A stretch of DNA of 64,000 nucleotides from Burkholderiaceae bacterium (GTDB taxonomy: Bacteria > Pseudomonadota > Gammaproteobacteria > Burkholderiales > Burkholderiaceae_E), in contig JAGXFR010000015.1 in the NCBI GenBank assembly GCA_024637155.1, positions 62,001 through 126,000 on the forward strand, in the 5' to 3' direction. Made by a program: the position numbers and the translations under genes. Of the stretch, positions 7,418 to 15,264 are shown piece after piece. Numbering within the stretch: position 1 is the first letter of the stretch; every line of letters starts with the position of its first letter. The notes beneath the pieces were generated by a model that was not told where the DNA came from, did not search any database, and saw only the letters and a program-made list of their open reading frames with translations.

Positions 7418-7500
7418 ACCACGGCGCGCCAGACGGCCACCGCCTGACGGCACCCGCCTGAGCTACCCTCACGGCTGGCAAACAAACAGGGAGCGACGAC

Positions 7501-7896
7501 ATGGCGATCCTGCCCAAGCTGAGCGACGAACAGGCGAGCCCCGCGGCCCGCGCGGTGTTCGACGACATCCGCGCGACGCGCAAGACCGACCAGATCAACG
7601 ATTTCTGGCGCGTGCTGGCCAACGACCCGGAGCAGCTGGCCGCCGTCTGGGCGCAGGCGAAGAAGGTGATGGCGCCCGGCGCGCTCGATGCGCTCACCAA
7701 GGAACTGATCTACGTCGCGGTGAGCATCGCCAACAACTGCGAGTACTGCGTCGTCACGCACACCGAGGCCGCGCGTGCAAAGGGCATGAGCGAGGCACAG
7801 TACAACGAGCTGATGCGTGTGATCGCGATGGCGTCGACCACCAACCGCATTGCGATCGGCTACCAGATCGAACCGGACGAGCGCTTCAGGAAGTAG
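7501..7896 (+). CDS. Carboxymuconolactone decarboxylase / AhpD-like protein
   Basis: A 131-residue all-helical protein of the carboxymuconolactone decarboxylase superfamily. The NNCEYCVVTH motif near residue 80 is the CxxC plus histidine arrangement of AhpD-like alkylhydroperoxidases, so a thiol-based peroxidase or disulfide-reductase role is more likely than a decarboxylase. GGGAG lies 8-9 nt before the ATG. Its 3' end overlaps the convergent DUF167 gene by 11 bp. Confidence 0.75.
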   Translation: MAILPKLSDEQASPAARAVFDDIRATRKTDQINDFWRVLANDPEQLAAVWAQAKKVMAPGALDALTKELIYVAVSIANNCEYCVVTHTEAARAKGMSEAQYNELMRVIAMASTTNRIAIGYQIEPDERFRK

Positions 7897-8167
7897 GCGG
7901 CGCGTCCTTGGCGAGGCGCCGGTGGACCTCGGCTTCGGACAGGCCGTCGATCTCGACGATCTTGCGCGGCGAGCCGTGGCCGGCGACCACGCGCACGCAG
8001 TCGCGCGCGAGGCCGAGCGCCTCGGCAAGCAGGCTCTCCACGGCGGCGTTGGCCTTGCCGCGCTCCGGCGGCGCACTGACGCGCACCTTGAGCGCGTCGG
8101 CAAGCCAGCCGGCCACCATGCTGCGGGAGGATCCGGGGACCACCTTGACGGAGAGGCGAACGGTCAC
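7886..8167 (-). CDS. DUF167 family protein (YggU-like)
   Basis: A 93-residue protein with the family pattern: a short beta-rich start (LSVKVVPGSSRS), then LKVRVSAPPERGKANAAVESLLAEALG and a late VVAGHGSPRKIVEIDGL. The function of DUF167 is not established. It converges on and overlaps the AhpD-like gene and is close to the metallo-hydrolase on the same strand, separated by 48 bp. Confidence 0.8.
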   Translation of the reverse strand: MTVRLSVKVVPGSSRSMVAGWLADALKVRVSAPPERGKANAAVESLLAEALGLARDCVRVVAGHGSPRKIVEIDGLSEAEVHRRLAKDAPPTS

Positions 8168-8215
8168 GAGCCGGATGTTCTCACGCCGCGCAGCCGCGTT
8201 GCGCTCATTCCGCCC

Positions 8216-9154
8216 TCAAGCGTCGACCAGCCACTCCCCGTCACGGCGCAGTTGCCCTTGCGCGACGAGTTCATCGGCGGCCCAGGCGAGCGCAGCGGCG
8301 GGCGTCATTTCGAGCAGGCCTGCGGCGTCGACCATGATGCGCGCTGTGGCGAGTTCGCCGATCATCGCGTCGAGCCGTTCGCGCTCCAAGTCGAGCAGCC
8401 GGTACTTGATGAGCACCTTGAGCGCGCTGCGCGCGTGGCGCACCGGGTCGGCCGCCATCGCGGCCAGGCGGGAGCGCGCGTGCCGGATCGCTGCCGGCGC
8501 GTCGGCGAAAACGGGGCCGTGGCCCGGCACCACGACGCGCGGCTGGAGCGATTCGATCAGGTCGAGCACCGCGCCCTGCTCGGCGAAGCCGGACTCGCCG
8601 GCGAGTTCGGGAAAGATCACGCCGAAGCCGCGCTCCCAGAGCGCGTCGGCCGACACCAGCACGGCGAGTTCGGGGCAGTGAAAGATCAGCGACTCGGGAT
8701 CGTGCCCCGGCGCGGCATGCGCCATCCACTCGACGCCTCCGGCGCGGAAGGTGTCGCCCGGTGCGATCGATCCGGTCGCTGCGAACGGGTCACAGCGCTG
8801 GCCGGTTGCCCGGTAAGTGAGTGCTTCCTCATCCCAGTCGGCGACGGCTCGCGAGCTGGCCTCCGGCACGATGATGGCGCAGCCGAAGGCGGAGGCGAGT
8901 GCGGCATTGCCGCCGCAGTGATCCGAATGCAAATGGGTGTTGATCACCCGCGTGAGGGGCAGGGCGCCGGCATTTGTGGCGAGCGCCGCGCGTACGAGCG
9001 CGACGGTCTCGGCGGCGTTCTTCACGTAGCCGGAGTCGATCAGCGTCGCGCCCTCGGCGTCGAACAGCACGAGCTGGTTGCACGACAGCCAGTCGCGCTG
9101 GATGAAGCGCATCGATGCGGGCAGGAGCGCAGGCCCCGTCACGGGCGCGGTCAA
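8216..9154 (-). CDS. MBL-fold metallo-hydrolase
   Basis: A 312-residue metallo-beta-lactamase-fold hydrolase. The zinc ligands HLHSDHCGG lie near residue 75, further ligands follow in AAPGHDPESL and in VPGHGP, and an FDAEGATLIDSGY start region precedes them. A C-terminal helical domain fits the glyoxalase II-like / SoxH-like group. The substrate is unknown. The TTG at 9154 is preferred because GGGAGG sits 8 nt upstream; an ATG at 9112 is an alternative. It follows the oxidoreductase operon on the same strand by 57 bp and may be its last gene. Confidence 0.75.
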   Translation of the reverse strand: MTAPVTGPALLPASMRFIQRDWLSCNQLVLFDAEGATLIDSGYVKNAAETVALVRAALATNAGALPLTRVINTHLHSDHCGGNAALASAFGCAIIVPEASSRAVADWDEEALTYRATGQRCDPFAATGSIAPGDTFRAGGVEWMAHAAPGHDPESLIFHCPELAVLVSADALWERGFGVIFPELAGESGFAEQGAVLDLIESLQPRVVVPGHGPVFADAPAAIRHARSRLAAMAADPVRHARSALKVLIKYRLLDLERERLDAMIGELATARIMVDAAGLLEMTPAAALAWAADELVAQGQLRRDGEWLVDA

Positions 9155-9211
9155 AGGGTGCGCCTCCCGGGCGCGCGCGCAACCGAGGTCACGAACAGGC
9201 GCCCGTCGGGC

Positions 9212-10834
9212 TCATATTTCCTCGGGCACCATCTTGATCGCGCCGCACGGACACTCGGCGACGCAAATCCCGCAGCCCTTGCAGTAGTCGTAGTTGAACT
9301 CGAAGCGGTTTCCCGGGCCGAGCTTGATCACCGCGTTGTCTGGACATACGCCGTAGCAGTTGTCGCACTCGAAGCAGTTGCCGCACGACAGGCAGCGGCG
9401 CGCTTCGAAGAGCGCGTTGGTCTCGTCGAGGCCCCCCTGCACCTCGTCGAAGGTGCTCTGGCGCCGGATGATGTCGAGCACGGGACGCACGGTCTTGGGA
9501 GCGTCGGTGTAGTACCAGGTGTTGAGCTTTTCGAAGGTGGCCAGTTCGTGCTTGGGGCCTTCCAGCAGTTCCCCGCCGCGCAACCACGCGTTGATGTGGC
9601 GCGCCGCCTTCTTGCCGTGTCCGATGGCGACAGTGATGTTGCGCTCGGCCGGAACCATGTCGCCGCCGGCGAAGATACCGGGGTGACCCGTCATCATGTT
9701 CTTGCCGACCTTGACCACGCCGCCTTCGATGTCCAGCCCGGGCACCTTGTCGAGCAGCGACAGGTCCACTTCCTGCCCGAGCGCCAGCACCAGCGAGTCG
9801 GCTTCCAGCTCCTCGATTTCGCCGGTCGGTTGCGGTTGACCGTGCTCGTCCATCTCCATCTTTTCGATTTTGATCTTGCCGCCATCGGTGTGCTTGATGG
9901 TGGAGAGCCACTTCATCATCACGCCTTCCTCGATGGCCTCTTCCACCTCGAAGTCGTGCGCGGGCATCTTGTCGCGGGTGCGCCGATAGACGATGATCGG
10001 CTCCGCTCCCAGGCGCTTGGCGGTGCGCGCCACGTCGATGGCGGTGTTGCCGCCACCGTAGACGATCACGCGACGCCCGAGCATGGGCTTGTCCTCGCCT
10101 TCCATCGAGCGCAGCACGGCCACCGCGTCGATCACATGCGATGCGTCGCCGGCCGGAATGAAGGCGCGCTTGGCGATGTGGGCGCCGACCGCGAGGAAGG
10201 ACGCGTCGAAGCCCCCTTCCTTCATGCTCACCATGATGTCGTCGACCTTGGTGTTGAGGTTGAGCATCACCCCGAGGTCGGTGATGCGCTTCATCTCGGC
10301 GTCGAGCACGTCACGCGGCAGCCGGTACTTGGGAATGCCGAAGCGCATCATGCCGCCCACCATCGGGCCCGCCTCGGCGACGGTGACCTGATGGCCCAGC
10401 ATGCGCAGGTGATAGGCGGCGGACATGCCGGAGGGGCCGGCGCCGACCACCAGCACGTGCTTGCCCGTGGCCTCTTTCGGCGGCACGAAGGCCCAGCCCT
10501 TCTTCAGCGCCTCGTCGCCCAGAAAGCGCTCGACCGAATTGATGCCCACCGGCAGGTCGATCTTGCCGCGATTGCACGCGCCTTCGCAGGTGTGATAGCA
10601 GGCGCGGCCCATGATGGCCGGGAACGGATTGTCGCGCGTCAGGTGGCGCCAGGCCTTCTCGTAGTCGCCCGATTCGGCGTGGAACAGCCAGCCCTGGATG
10701 TCCTCGCCGGCGGGGCACTGGTGGTTGCACGGCGGCAGCCGGTCGAGGTATTCGGGCCGGTGGGTGCGCCAGGACCCGGTCTTGTTGGCGAGCGAGGAGC
10801 CGACGTCGAGCGTGATGGCAAAGGGTTTGTTCAT
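9212..10834 (-). CDS. 2-oxoacid oxidoreductase FAD / iron-sulfur subunit (fused electron-transfer subunit)
   Basis: A 540-residue electron-transfer protein. The N-terminal part has the GltD-like cysteine region (CNHQCPAGEDIQGW and CYHTCEGACNRG). An FAD-binding GxGxxG (VVGAGPSGMSAAYHL) is near residue 115, and an NAD(P)-binding GGGNTAIDVARTAKRLG is near residue 250. The C-terminus carries two cysteine clusters, CLSCGNCFECDNCYGVCP and CKGCGICVAECPCG, able to hold two 4Fe-4S centres. In phenylglyoxylate dehydrogenase of Azoarcus the ferredoxin-like and NADH-oxidoreductase subunits are separate; here they look fused. Its start lies 1 nt after the beta-subunit stop. It would pass electrons from 2-oxoacid oxidation to NAD(P)+ or the reverse. 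Confidence 0.8.
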   Translation of the reverse strand: MNKPFAITLDVGSSLANKTGSWRTHRPEYLDRLPPCNHQCPAGEDIQGWLFHAESGDYEKAWRHLTRDNPFPAIMGRACYHTCEGACNRGKIDLPVGINSVERFLGDEALKKGWAFVPPKEATGKHVLVVGAGPSGMSAAYHLRMLGHQVTVAEAGPMVGGMMRFGIPKYRLPRDVLDAEMKRITDLGVMLNLNTKVDDIMVSMKEGGFDASFLAVGAHIAKRAFIPAGDASHVIDAVAVLRSMEGEDKPMLGRRVIVYGGGNTAIDVARTAKRLGAEPIIVYRRTRDKMPAHDFEVEEAIEEGVMMKWLSTIKHTDGGKIKIEKMEMDEHGQPQPTGEIEELEADSLVLALGQEVDLSLLDKVPGLDIEGGVVKVGKNMMTGHPGIFAGGDMVPAERNITVAIGHGKKAARHINAWLRGGELLEGPKHELATFEKLNTWYYTDAPKTVRPVLDIIRRQSTFDEVQGGLDETNALFEARRCLSCGNCFECDNCYGVCPDNAVIKLGPGNRFEFNYDYCKGCGICVAECPCGAIKMVPEEI

Positions 10835-10835
10835 C

Positions 10836-11834
10836 TCAGATGGCCCCCTCTTCGAGCAGCCCGTAGACGCGGATGTTGCGGTCCGCCATGGCCTGGATCT
10901 TGGCGATCGTCTCCACCGATGGCTTCTTGCCGAACAGATGAGCGTAACGGCGCTGCGGCTTGAGGTAGTCCTCGACTGGCACGCGGCGGCGAATTTTCGA
11001 AACCCCGGTGACCTCGCCGCGCTCGGCCTCGAACACCGGGAACATGCCGGTTTCCTTGGCGAGTCGCGCGAGCTTGATGGTGTCGTGCGCCGCGGCGCCC
11101 CAGCCCAACGGGCAGGGCACGAAGATGTGGATGTAGCGGGCACCGCGAATCGACATCGCCTTGGTTACCTTGTTCTCGAGATCATGCAGGTCGGCCACGG
11201 TCGCGGTGGCCACATACGGAATCTCGTGCGCCATGGCGATGCGCGGCAAATTCTTGCCCTGGCCAAAGACGTTTCCCGGCTCGGGCCCCACGGGCATCGT
11301 GGTGGCGGTGCGCGCCGCCGGCGGTGTGGCCGAGGAGCGCTGCACGCCGGTGTTCATGTACGCCTCGTTGTCGTAGCAGATGTAGAGCACGTCGTCGTTG
11401 CGCTCGAACATCCCCGACAGGCACCCGAAGCCGATGTCGGTGGTGCCGCCGTCGCCGCCCTGCGCGATGACGCGCACGTTGTTGCGACCCTTCACGCGCA
11501 TCGCCGCGGCAACTCCGGTGGCGACCGCGGCGGCATTGCCAAAGAGCGAGTGGATCCACGGAATCTGCCACGAGGTCTCGGGGTACGGGGTGGAGAACAC
11601 TTCCAGGCACCCGGTCGCGTTGGTGGCAATCAGCTGGTTGTCACACGCACGCATCGCCGCGTCGATCGCGTAGCGTGCGCCCAGCGCCTCGCCGCAGCCC
11701 TGGCAGGCGCGATGCCCCGAGTTGAGCGAATTGGTCCGCTCCATGCTGGCCTGCACCGTGCGCTGCTCGGGCGAGAGCAGCCGGTTGCCGACCGTGAAGG
11801 TTCCGGTTTGGTAGAACTTGACTTGCTGGTCCAT
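10836..11834 (-). CDS. 2-oxoacid:acceptor oxidoreductase beta subunit (TPP-binding)
   Basis: A 332-residue thiamine-diphosphate-binding subunit of the pyruvate:ferredoxin oxidoreductase family. The motif GHRACQGCGEALGAR near residue 45 contains cysteines typical of the beta-subunit iron-sulfur site. The TPP/Mg2+ motif GGDGGTTDIGFGCLSG is near residue 126, with YDNEAYMNTGVQRS after it. With the alpha subunit it decarboxylates a 2-oxoacid and forms an acyl-CoA. Substrate (pyruvate, phenylglyoxylate, indolepyruvate or other) is not decided by these motifs. It starts 16 nt after the alpha stop. Confidence 0.85.
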   Translation of the reverse strand: MDQQVKFYQTGTFTVGNRLLSPEQRTVQASMERTNSLNSGHRACQGCGEALGARYAIDAAMRACDNQLIATNATGCLEVFSTPYPETSWQIPWIHSLFGNAAAVATGVAAAMRVKGRNNVRVIAQGGDGGTTDIGFGCLSGMFERNDDVLYICYDNEAYMNTGVQRSSATPPAARTATTMPVGPEPGNVFGQGKNLPRIAMAHEIPYVATATVADLHDLENKVTKAMSIRGARYIHIFVPCPLGWGAAAHDTIKLARLAKETGMFPVFEAERGEVTGVSKIRRRVPVEDYLKPQRRYAHLFGKKPSVETIAKIQAMADRNIRVYGLLEEGAI

Positions 11835-11850
11835 GGTGTCTGGTCTCCGT

Positions 11851-13104
11851 TCAGCCGATCTTCGAGGCCACTGCGCCGAGTTCGCGCAGGATGCCTTCGG
11901 CGATGGGTCCGGTGCGGCGCTGCTGGCGTTCGCGTTCGAGGACGCGGTTGACGATGCCGATGTCCAGATCGAGGAAGTGCACGGGCTCGATCTGCTCGTG
12001 CATGGCCTGGCGGAACACCCGGTGCAGGCTCGCCTTGGTGATCGAGCGCCCGCCCAGTCCGGCCACCACCGTGTTCACCTTGACCGGCAGGCCGTCGAGC
12101 GCCATGCGCACGTTCGTCGCGACGATGCCGCCGATGCCCACGGCAAGGCTTTTCTCCAGCACGACCGTGCGCCGGGCGTGCTTGACCGCCTCGCGGATGG
12201 CCGCAAGGGGGAAGGGGCGGAACGAGGTGATGCCCAGCACGCCGATCTTGAGCCCGTCGGCACGCATTTCGTCGATCGTGTCCTTGATCGTGCCGAGCAC
12301 GGAGCCCAGTGCGATCACGACCGTGTCGGCATCCTCGACAAGGTACGGGCGCACCAGCCCGCCGGCTTCGCGACCGAACATCTCCCGGTATTCGGCGGCG
12401 ATGCGCGGGATCAGCTCGAGCGCCTGCAACTGCTTGGCGTGCGCCAGATAGCGCACTTCGGTGAAGGCCTCGGGGCCGACCATCGCGCCGATCGACACCG
12501 GATCGTCTGGGTCCAGCGACTGGCGCGGCACGTAGGGCGGCAGGAACGCGTCCACCTGCTCCTGCGTGGGCATGTCGACGCGCTCGTAGGCGTGCGTCAG
12601 GATGAATCCGTCCATGCACACCATCACCGGGAGCGACAGCTCTTCGGCGAGCTTGAAGGCCTGGATGTGCAGGTCGAGCGCCTCCTGGTTGGTCTCCGCG
12701 AAGATCTGGATCCAGCCGCTGTCGCGCTGACTCATCGAGTCGGTGTGATCGTTCCAGATGTTGATCGGCGCGCCGATCGCCCGGTTGGCCACCGTCATCA
12801 CGATCGGCAGGCCGAGCCCGGAGGCGTTGTAGACGGCTTCGGCCATGAACAGCAGGCCCTGGCTGGCGGTGGCCGTGTACGTGCGGGCGCCGGCGGCCGA
12901 CGATCCGATCGCCACCGACATCGCGGCGAATTCGGATTCGACGTTGATGAACTCGCAGTTCTTGACGGCACCGCCCTTGACCATCTCGCCCAGGCCTTCA
13001 ACGATGTGGGTTTGCGGGGAGATCGGGTAGGCGCAGATCACTTCCGGCCGGCACAGGCCGACGGCTTCGGCCACGGCATGGGAGCCTTCGCATTGCTTAA
13101 GCAT
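11851..13104 (-). CDS. 2-oxoacid:acceptor oxidoreductase alpha subunit
   Basis: A 417-residue alpha subunit of the POR/2-oxoacid oxidoreductase family. Typical segments are AYPISPQTHIVEGL near residue 25, the NVESEFAAMSVAIGSSAAGAR stretch, the SQGLLFMAEAVYNASG segment, and a C-terminal domain II with VGIGGIVATNVR. Its ATG overlaps the last 8 bp of the gamma gene. The best-known relatives with this gamma-alpha-beta-flavoprotein order act on aromatic 2-oxoacids or pyruvate in anaerobic aromatic degraders, which fits the Liv/CoA-ligase operon nearby, but this is inference. Confidence 0.85.
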   Translation of the reverse strand: MLKQCEGSHAVAEAVGLCRPEVICAYPISPQTHIVEGLGEMVKGGAVKNCEFINVESEFAAMSVAIGSSAAGARTYTATASQGLLFMAEAVYNASGLGLPIVMTVANRAIGAPINIWNDHTDSMSQRDSGWIQIFAETNQEALDLHIQAFKLAEELSLPVMVCMDGFILTHAYERVDMPTQEQVDAFLPPYVPRQSLDPDDPVSIGAMVGPEAFTEVRYLAHAKQLQALELIPRIAAEYREMFGREAGGLVRPYLVEDADTVVIALGSVLGTIKDTIDEMRADGLKIGVLGITSFRPFPLAAIREAVKHARRTVVLEKSLAVGIGGIVATNVRMALDGLPVKVNTVVAGLGGRSITKASLHRVFRQAMHEQIEPVHFLDLDIGIVNRVLERERQQRRTGPIAEGILRELGAVASKIG

Positions 13105-13687
13105 GGTTGGCCTCCTTCGCGCTCACGGCGTCTTTCACGAGGTTGTAGGCTTCGGTGGCCGCGGCGATGTTGCCGGCGGCGACCTTGCCGCCGAACTTGT
13201 CGTTGATGGCGGCGATCACGGAGTCGAGCGAGATCAGCCCCGAGGCGGCGGCGAAACCGCCGAGCAGCGGCACGTTCGGCACGGCGCGCCCCACATGCTT
13301 GAGCGAGAGCTCGGTGGCCGGCAGGCTCACCAGGCGATCCGCGCGCAGGCCCTTGACGAATTCGCCCAGACCGAGCTCCGCGAAGCCCTTGTTGGTGTTG
13401 ATCAGGATGTAGCCGCCCGGGCGCTCGAGGCCCGAGAGCACGTCGACCTGATGGAGCAGCGTGGGATCCTGAATGATCAGTGCGTCGGGTTGCATGATCG
13501 GCTCGCGCAACCGGATTTCCTTGGTGTCGATGCGGCAATACGCAACGACCGGAGCGCCGGTGCGCTCGGAACCGAAACTCGGAAAGGCCTGCGCGTGACG
13601 GCCCTCGAGAAAGGCCGCGATCGAGAGCATCTCGGCTCCCGTGACGACGCCCTGACCGCCGCGTCCATGGATGCGGACCTGGAACAT
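13097..13687 (-). CDS. 2-oxoacid:acceptor oxidoreductase gamma subunit
   Basis: A 196-residue gamma subunit. It opens with the family hallmark RIHGRGGQGVVTGAEMLS and continues with the conserved AFPSFGSERTGAPVVAY. A ribosome-binding site (GGAGGAG) lies 6 nt before the ATG at 13687. It is the first gene of the four-gene oxidoreductase operon, and it overlaps the alpha gene by 8 bp, indicating coupled translation and a stoichiometric complex. Confidence 0.85.
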   Translation of the reverse strand: MFQVRIHGRGGQGVVTGAEMLSIAAFLEGRHAQAFPSFGSERTGAPVVAYCRIDTKEIRLREPIMQPDALIIQDPTLLHQVDVLSGLERPGGYILINTNKGFAELGLGEFVKGLRADRLVSLPATELSLKHVGRAVPNVPLLGGFAAASGLISLDSVIAAINDKFGGKVAAGNIAAATEAYNLVKDAVSAKEANHA

Positions 13688-13810
13688 GTCTTCTCCTCCA
13701 TTGCGGAGCCGGCGCGGCCGGCATCGCCCGTGGGCCTTCACGCGGGCTTGCGCGAGGCTGCTTCTGGCCCCGATTGTACCGACCCGGCCAATTCACCCCG
13801 GTTCGGCGGA

Positions 13811-13848
13811 CTCGGGTATTCCGAGCCCGCGCCGGGGCTTGCCGGCGC
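13811..13848 (-). terminator. Tandem hairpins at the end of the liu operon
   Basis: Two hairpins directly follow the stop at 13849 on the minus strand: GCGCCGG/CCGGCGC (13829-13848) and CTCGG/CCGAG (13811-13825). No T-run is present. They separate the liu operon from the oxidoreductase operon and may stop or slow transcription. Confidence 0.4.
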
Positions 13849-14280
13849 TCAGGTCCGGGTGCGGTAGACGGCCGCGATCTCGCGGAATGCGGCCTCGAGC
13901 TCGGCGGTGCCCGCCTGGACCACTTTGAACGGGGGGCGGCCGGTGTTGAGCATCAGCCGGGTGGAGAGCGGCAGTCGCACGAGCCGTGCGCTGCGGATCT
14001 CGCCCCAGCCGTAGGTCTTGGCCATGATCCAGTCCTGGTGCACGCCGCGCGCATCGATCGTGGTCTGCCCCATCACGATGTACCAGGTGGCGACGGCCAT
14101 GATCAGCCCGGCGCTCACCAGCATGAACAACAGCGGGCCGGACAGTTCGCCGCGCCGGATGCCCACGCTGGCGCCATAGCCCAGCGTCACCAGCGCGATC
14201 ACCACGGTGAGCACCCGGGTCACCGGGCGGTAGGCGTGACCGCGCACCGGCTCGGCGAACCGCTCCTGCGGGGTGTCCAT
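13849..14280 (-). CDS. Small membrane protein with PH-like C-terminal region
   Basis: A 143-residue protein not assigned to a named family with certainty. Two hydrophobic helices lie at about residues 23-40 and 48-68. They are followed by a beta-rich region (IDARGVHQDWIMAKTYGWGEIRSARLVRL) that resembles bacterial pleckstrin-homology-like membrane domains. Its ATG overlaps the liuE stop by one base (TGATG), so it is translationally coupled to leucine catabolism. No role can be assigned. Confidence 0.65.
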   Translation of the reverse strand: MDTPQERFAEPVRGHAYRPVTRVLTVVIALVTLGYGASVGIRRGELSGPLLFMLVSAGLIMAVATWYIVMGQTTIDARGVHQDWIMAKTYGWGEIRSARLVRLPLSTRLMLNTGRPPFKVVQAGTAELEAAFREIAAVYRTRT

Positions 14281-15200
14281 CAGGCAGGTACGCGCTTCGC
14301 GGCGATCGCGTTGCCGACGCGTGAGTTGCTCTTGCGTTCGAGGAAGGTGGAGATCCACTGGCCCGCATCGACCAGGCGGTCCAGATCGAGTCCGGTCTCG
14401 ACCCCGAGCCCGTGCAGCAGGTAGACGACGTCCTCGGTGGCGACGTTCCCCGTGGCGCCCTTCGCGTACGGACATCCGCCGAGCCCCGCGATCGAGGTGT
14501 CGAAGCGCGTCACACCGACTTCCAGGCAGGCCAGCACGTTGGCCACGGCCTGTCCGTAGGTGTCGTGGAAGTGCCCGGAGATGGTGTCGAGCGGCAGCTC
14601 GCGCGCGACGGCTTCGAACAGGGCACGGACCTGGCCCGCGGTGCCCACTCCGATTGTGTCGGCGATGCCGACCTCGTCGCAGCCCAGATCACGCAGGCGT
14701 CGCGCCACGTCGAGCGCGTCGGCGATCGGAACCTCGCCCTGGTACGGGCAACCCAGCGCCACCGAGACCGCACCGCGTACCCGCAAACCGTGGTCTTTCG
14801 CCGCCTGGGCGACGACCCGGAAGCGTTCGATGCTCTCGGTCACCGAGCAGTTGATGTTCTTCTGCGAGAAGGCCTCGCTGGCGGCGCCGAAAATCACGAC
14901 CTCGTCGGCGCCGGCCGCGAGCGCGCCCTCGAACCCCTTCATGTTCGGGGTCAGCACGGAGATGCGCGCGTGCGCCGGGCGCGGAATGCGCGCCATCACC
15001 TCGGCCGCGTCGCCCATCTGCGGCACCCACTTGGGCGACACGAAAGAGGTCGCCTCGAGGTTCGTGACGCCCGCGGCGAGCAGTCGTTCGCACAGCTCGA
15101 CCTTGACATCGGTCGCGATCATCTTCGCTTCGTTCTGCAGCCCGTCGCGCGGACCCACCTCGGTGATCCAGACCCGTTCTGGCAGATGCATTTTGGACAA
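14280..15200 (-). CDS. liuE: Hydroxymethylglutaryl-CoA lyase
   Basis: A 306-residue TIM-barrel enzyme that splits HMG-CoA into acetoacetate and acetyl-CoA, the last step of leucine degradation. Visible hallmarks are the N-terminal EVGPRDGLQNE, the FVSPKWVPQMGD stretch, the metal-binding HFHDTYGQ and the catalytic GLGGCPYAKGATGN with the active cysteine. The TTG at 15200 was selected because AAGGAG precedes it by 8 nt; an ATG three codons downstream is the alternative. It lies 64 bp after the GhrA-like gene in the liu operon. Confidence 0.9.
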   Translation of the reverse strand: MSKMHLPERVWITEVGPRDGLQNEAKMIATDVKVELCERLLAAGVTNLEATSFVSPKWVPQMGDAAEVMARIPRPAHARISVLTPNMKGFEGALAAGADEVVIFGAASEAFSQKNINCSVTESIERFRVVAQAAKDHGLRVRGAVSVALGCPYQGEVPIADALDVARRLRDLGCDEVGIADTIGVGTAGQVRALFEAVARELPLDTISGHFHDTYGQAVANVLACLEVGVTRFDTSIAGLGGCPYAKGATGNVATEDVVYLLHGLGVETGLDLDRLVDAGQWISTFLERKSNSRVGNAIAAKRVPA

Positions 15201-15264
15201 CGCTTCGCTCCTTGATTCCGTGTGGTCGCGTTCCTGCTGCCGGGGCGCGTGCCGGCCCGTCGCC

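Larger units (their letters stand above)
6855..7436. repeat. Composite hairpin repeat, downstream copy (582 bp)
   Basis: This fills the gap after guaC with the same ordered parts as the upstream copy: left end (6855-6877, 21 of 23 bases identical to the other left end), reverse-orientation hairpin (6874-6920), the block GCAAGTCGGCAAGCACAG near 6958, unrelated middle hairpins (7009-7024 and 7066-7093), the block GCGTCCGCCAGCGG near 7096, the central double-stem hairpin (7227-7273), forward-orientation hairpin (7371-7417), and a more diverged right end (7414-7436, about 16 of 23). The middle segments are not alignable while the shared blocks are, so the copies are old or mosaic. No coding gene is supported here. 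Confidence 0.7.

Noticed and set aside
5242-7436. CRISPR array or integron attC array
   Set aside because: The repeats are not regularly spaced and differ in orientation and stem sequence; no cas or integrase gene is present, and the attC core sites are not seen.
7131-7461. Overlapping short frames in the repeat DNA downstream of guaC
   Set aside because: They cross the hairpins, are not shared between the two composites, and lack any recognisable protein feature.
7850-10963. A 1037-residue open frame on the plus strand opposite the MBL hydrolase and the oxidoreductase genes
   Set aside because: It is the antisense shadow of well-supported minus-strand genes; the product is rich in His/Arg/Gly/Ala with no domain, as expected from high-GC codon bias.
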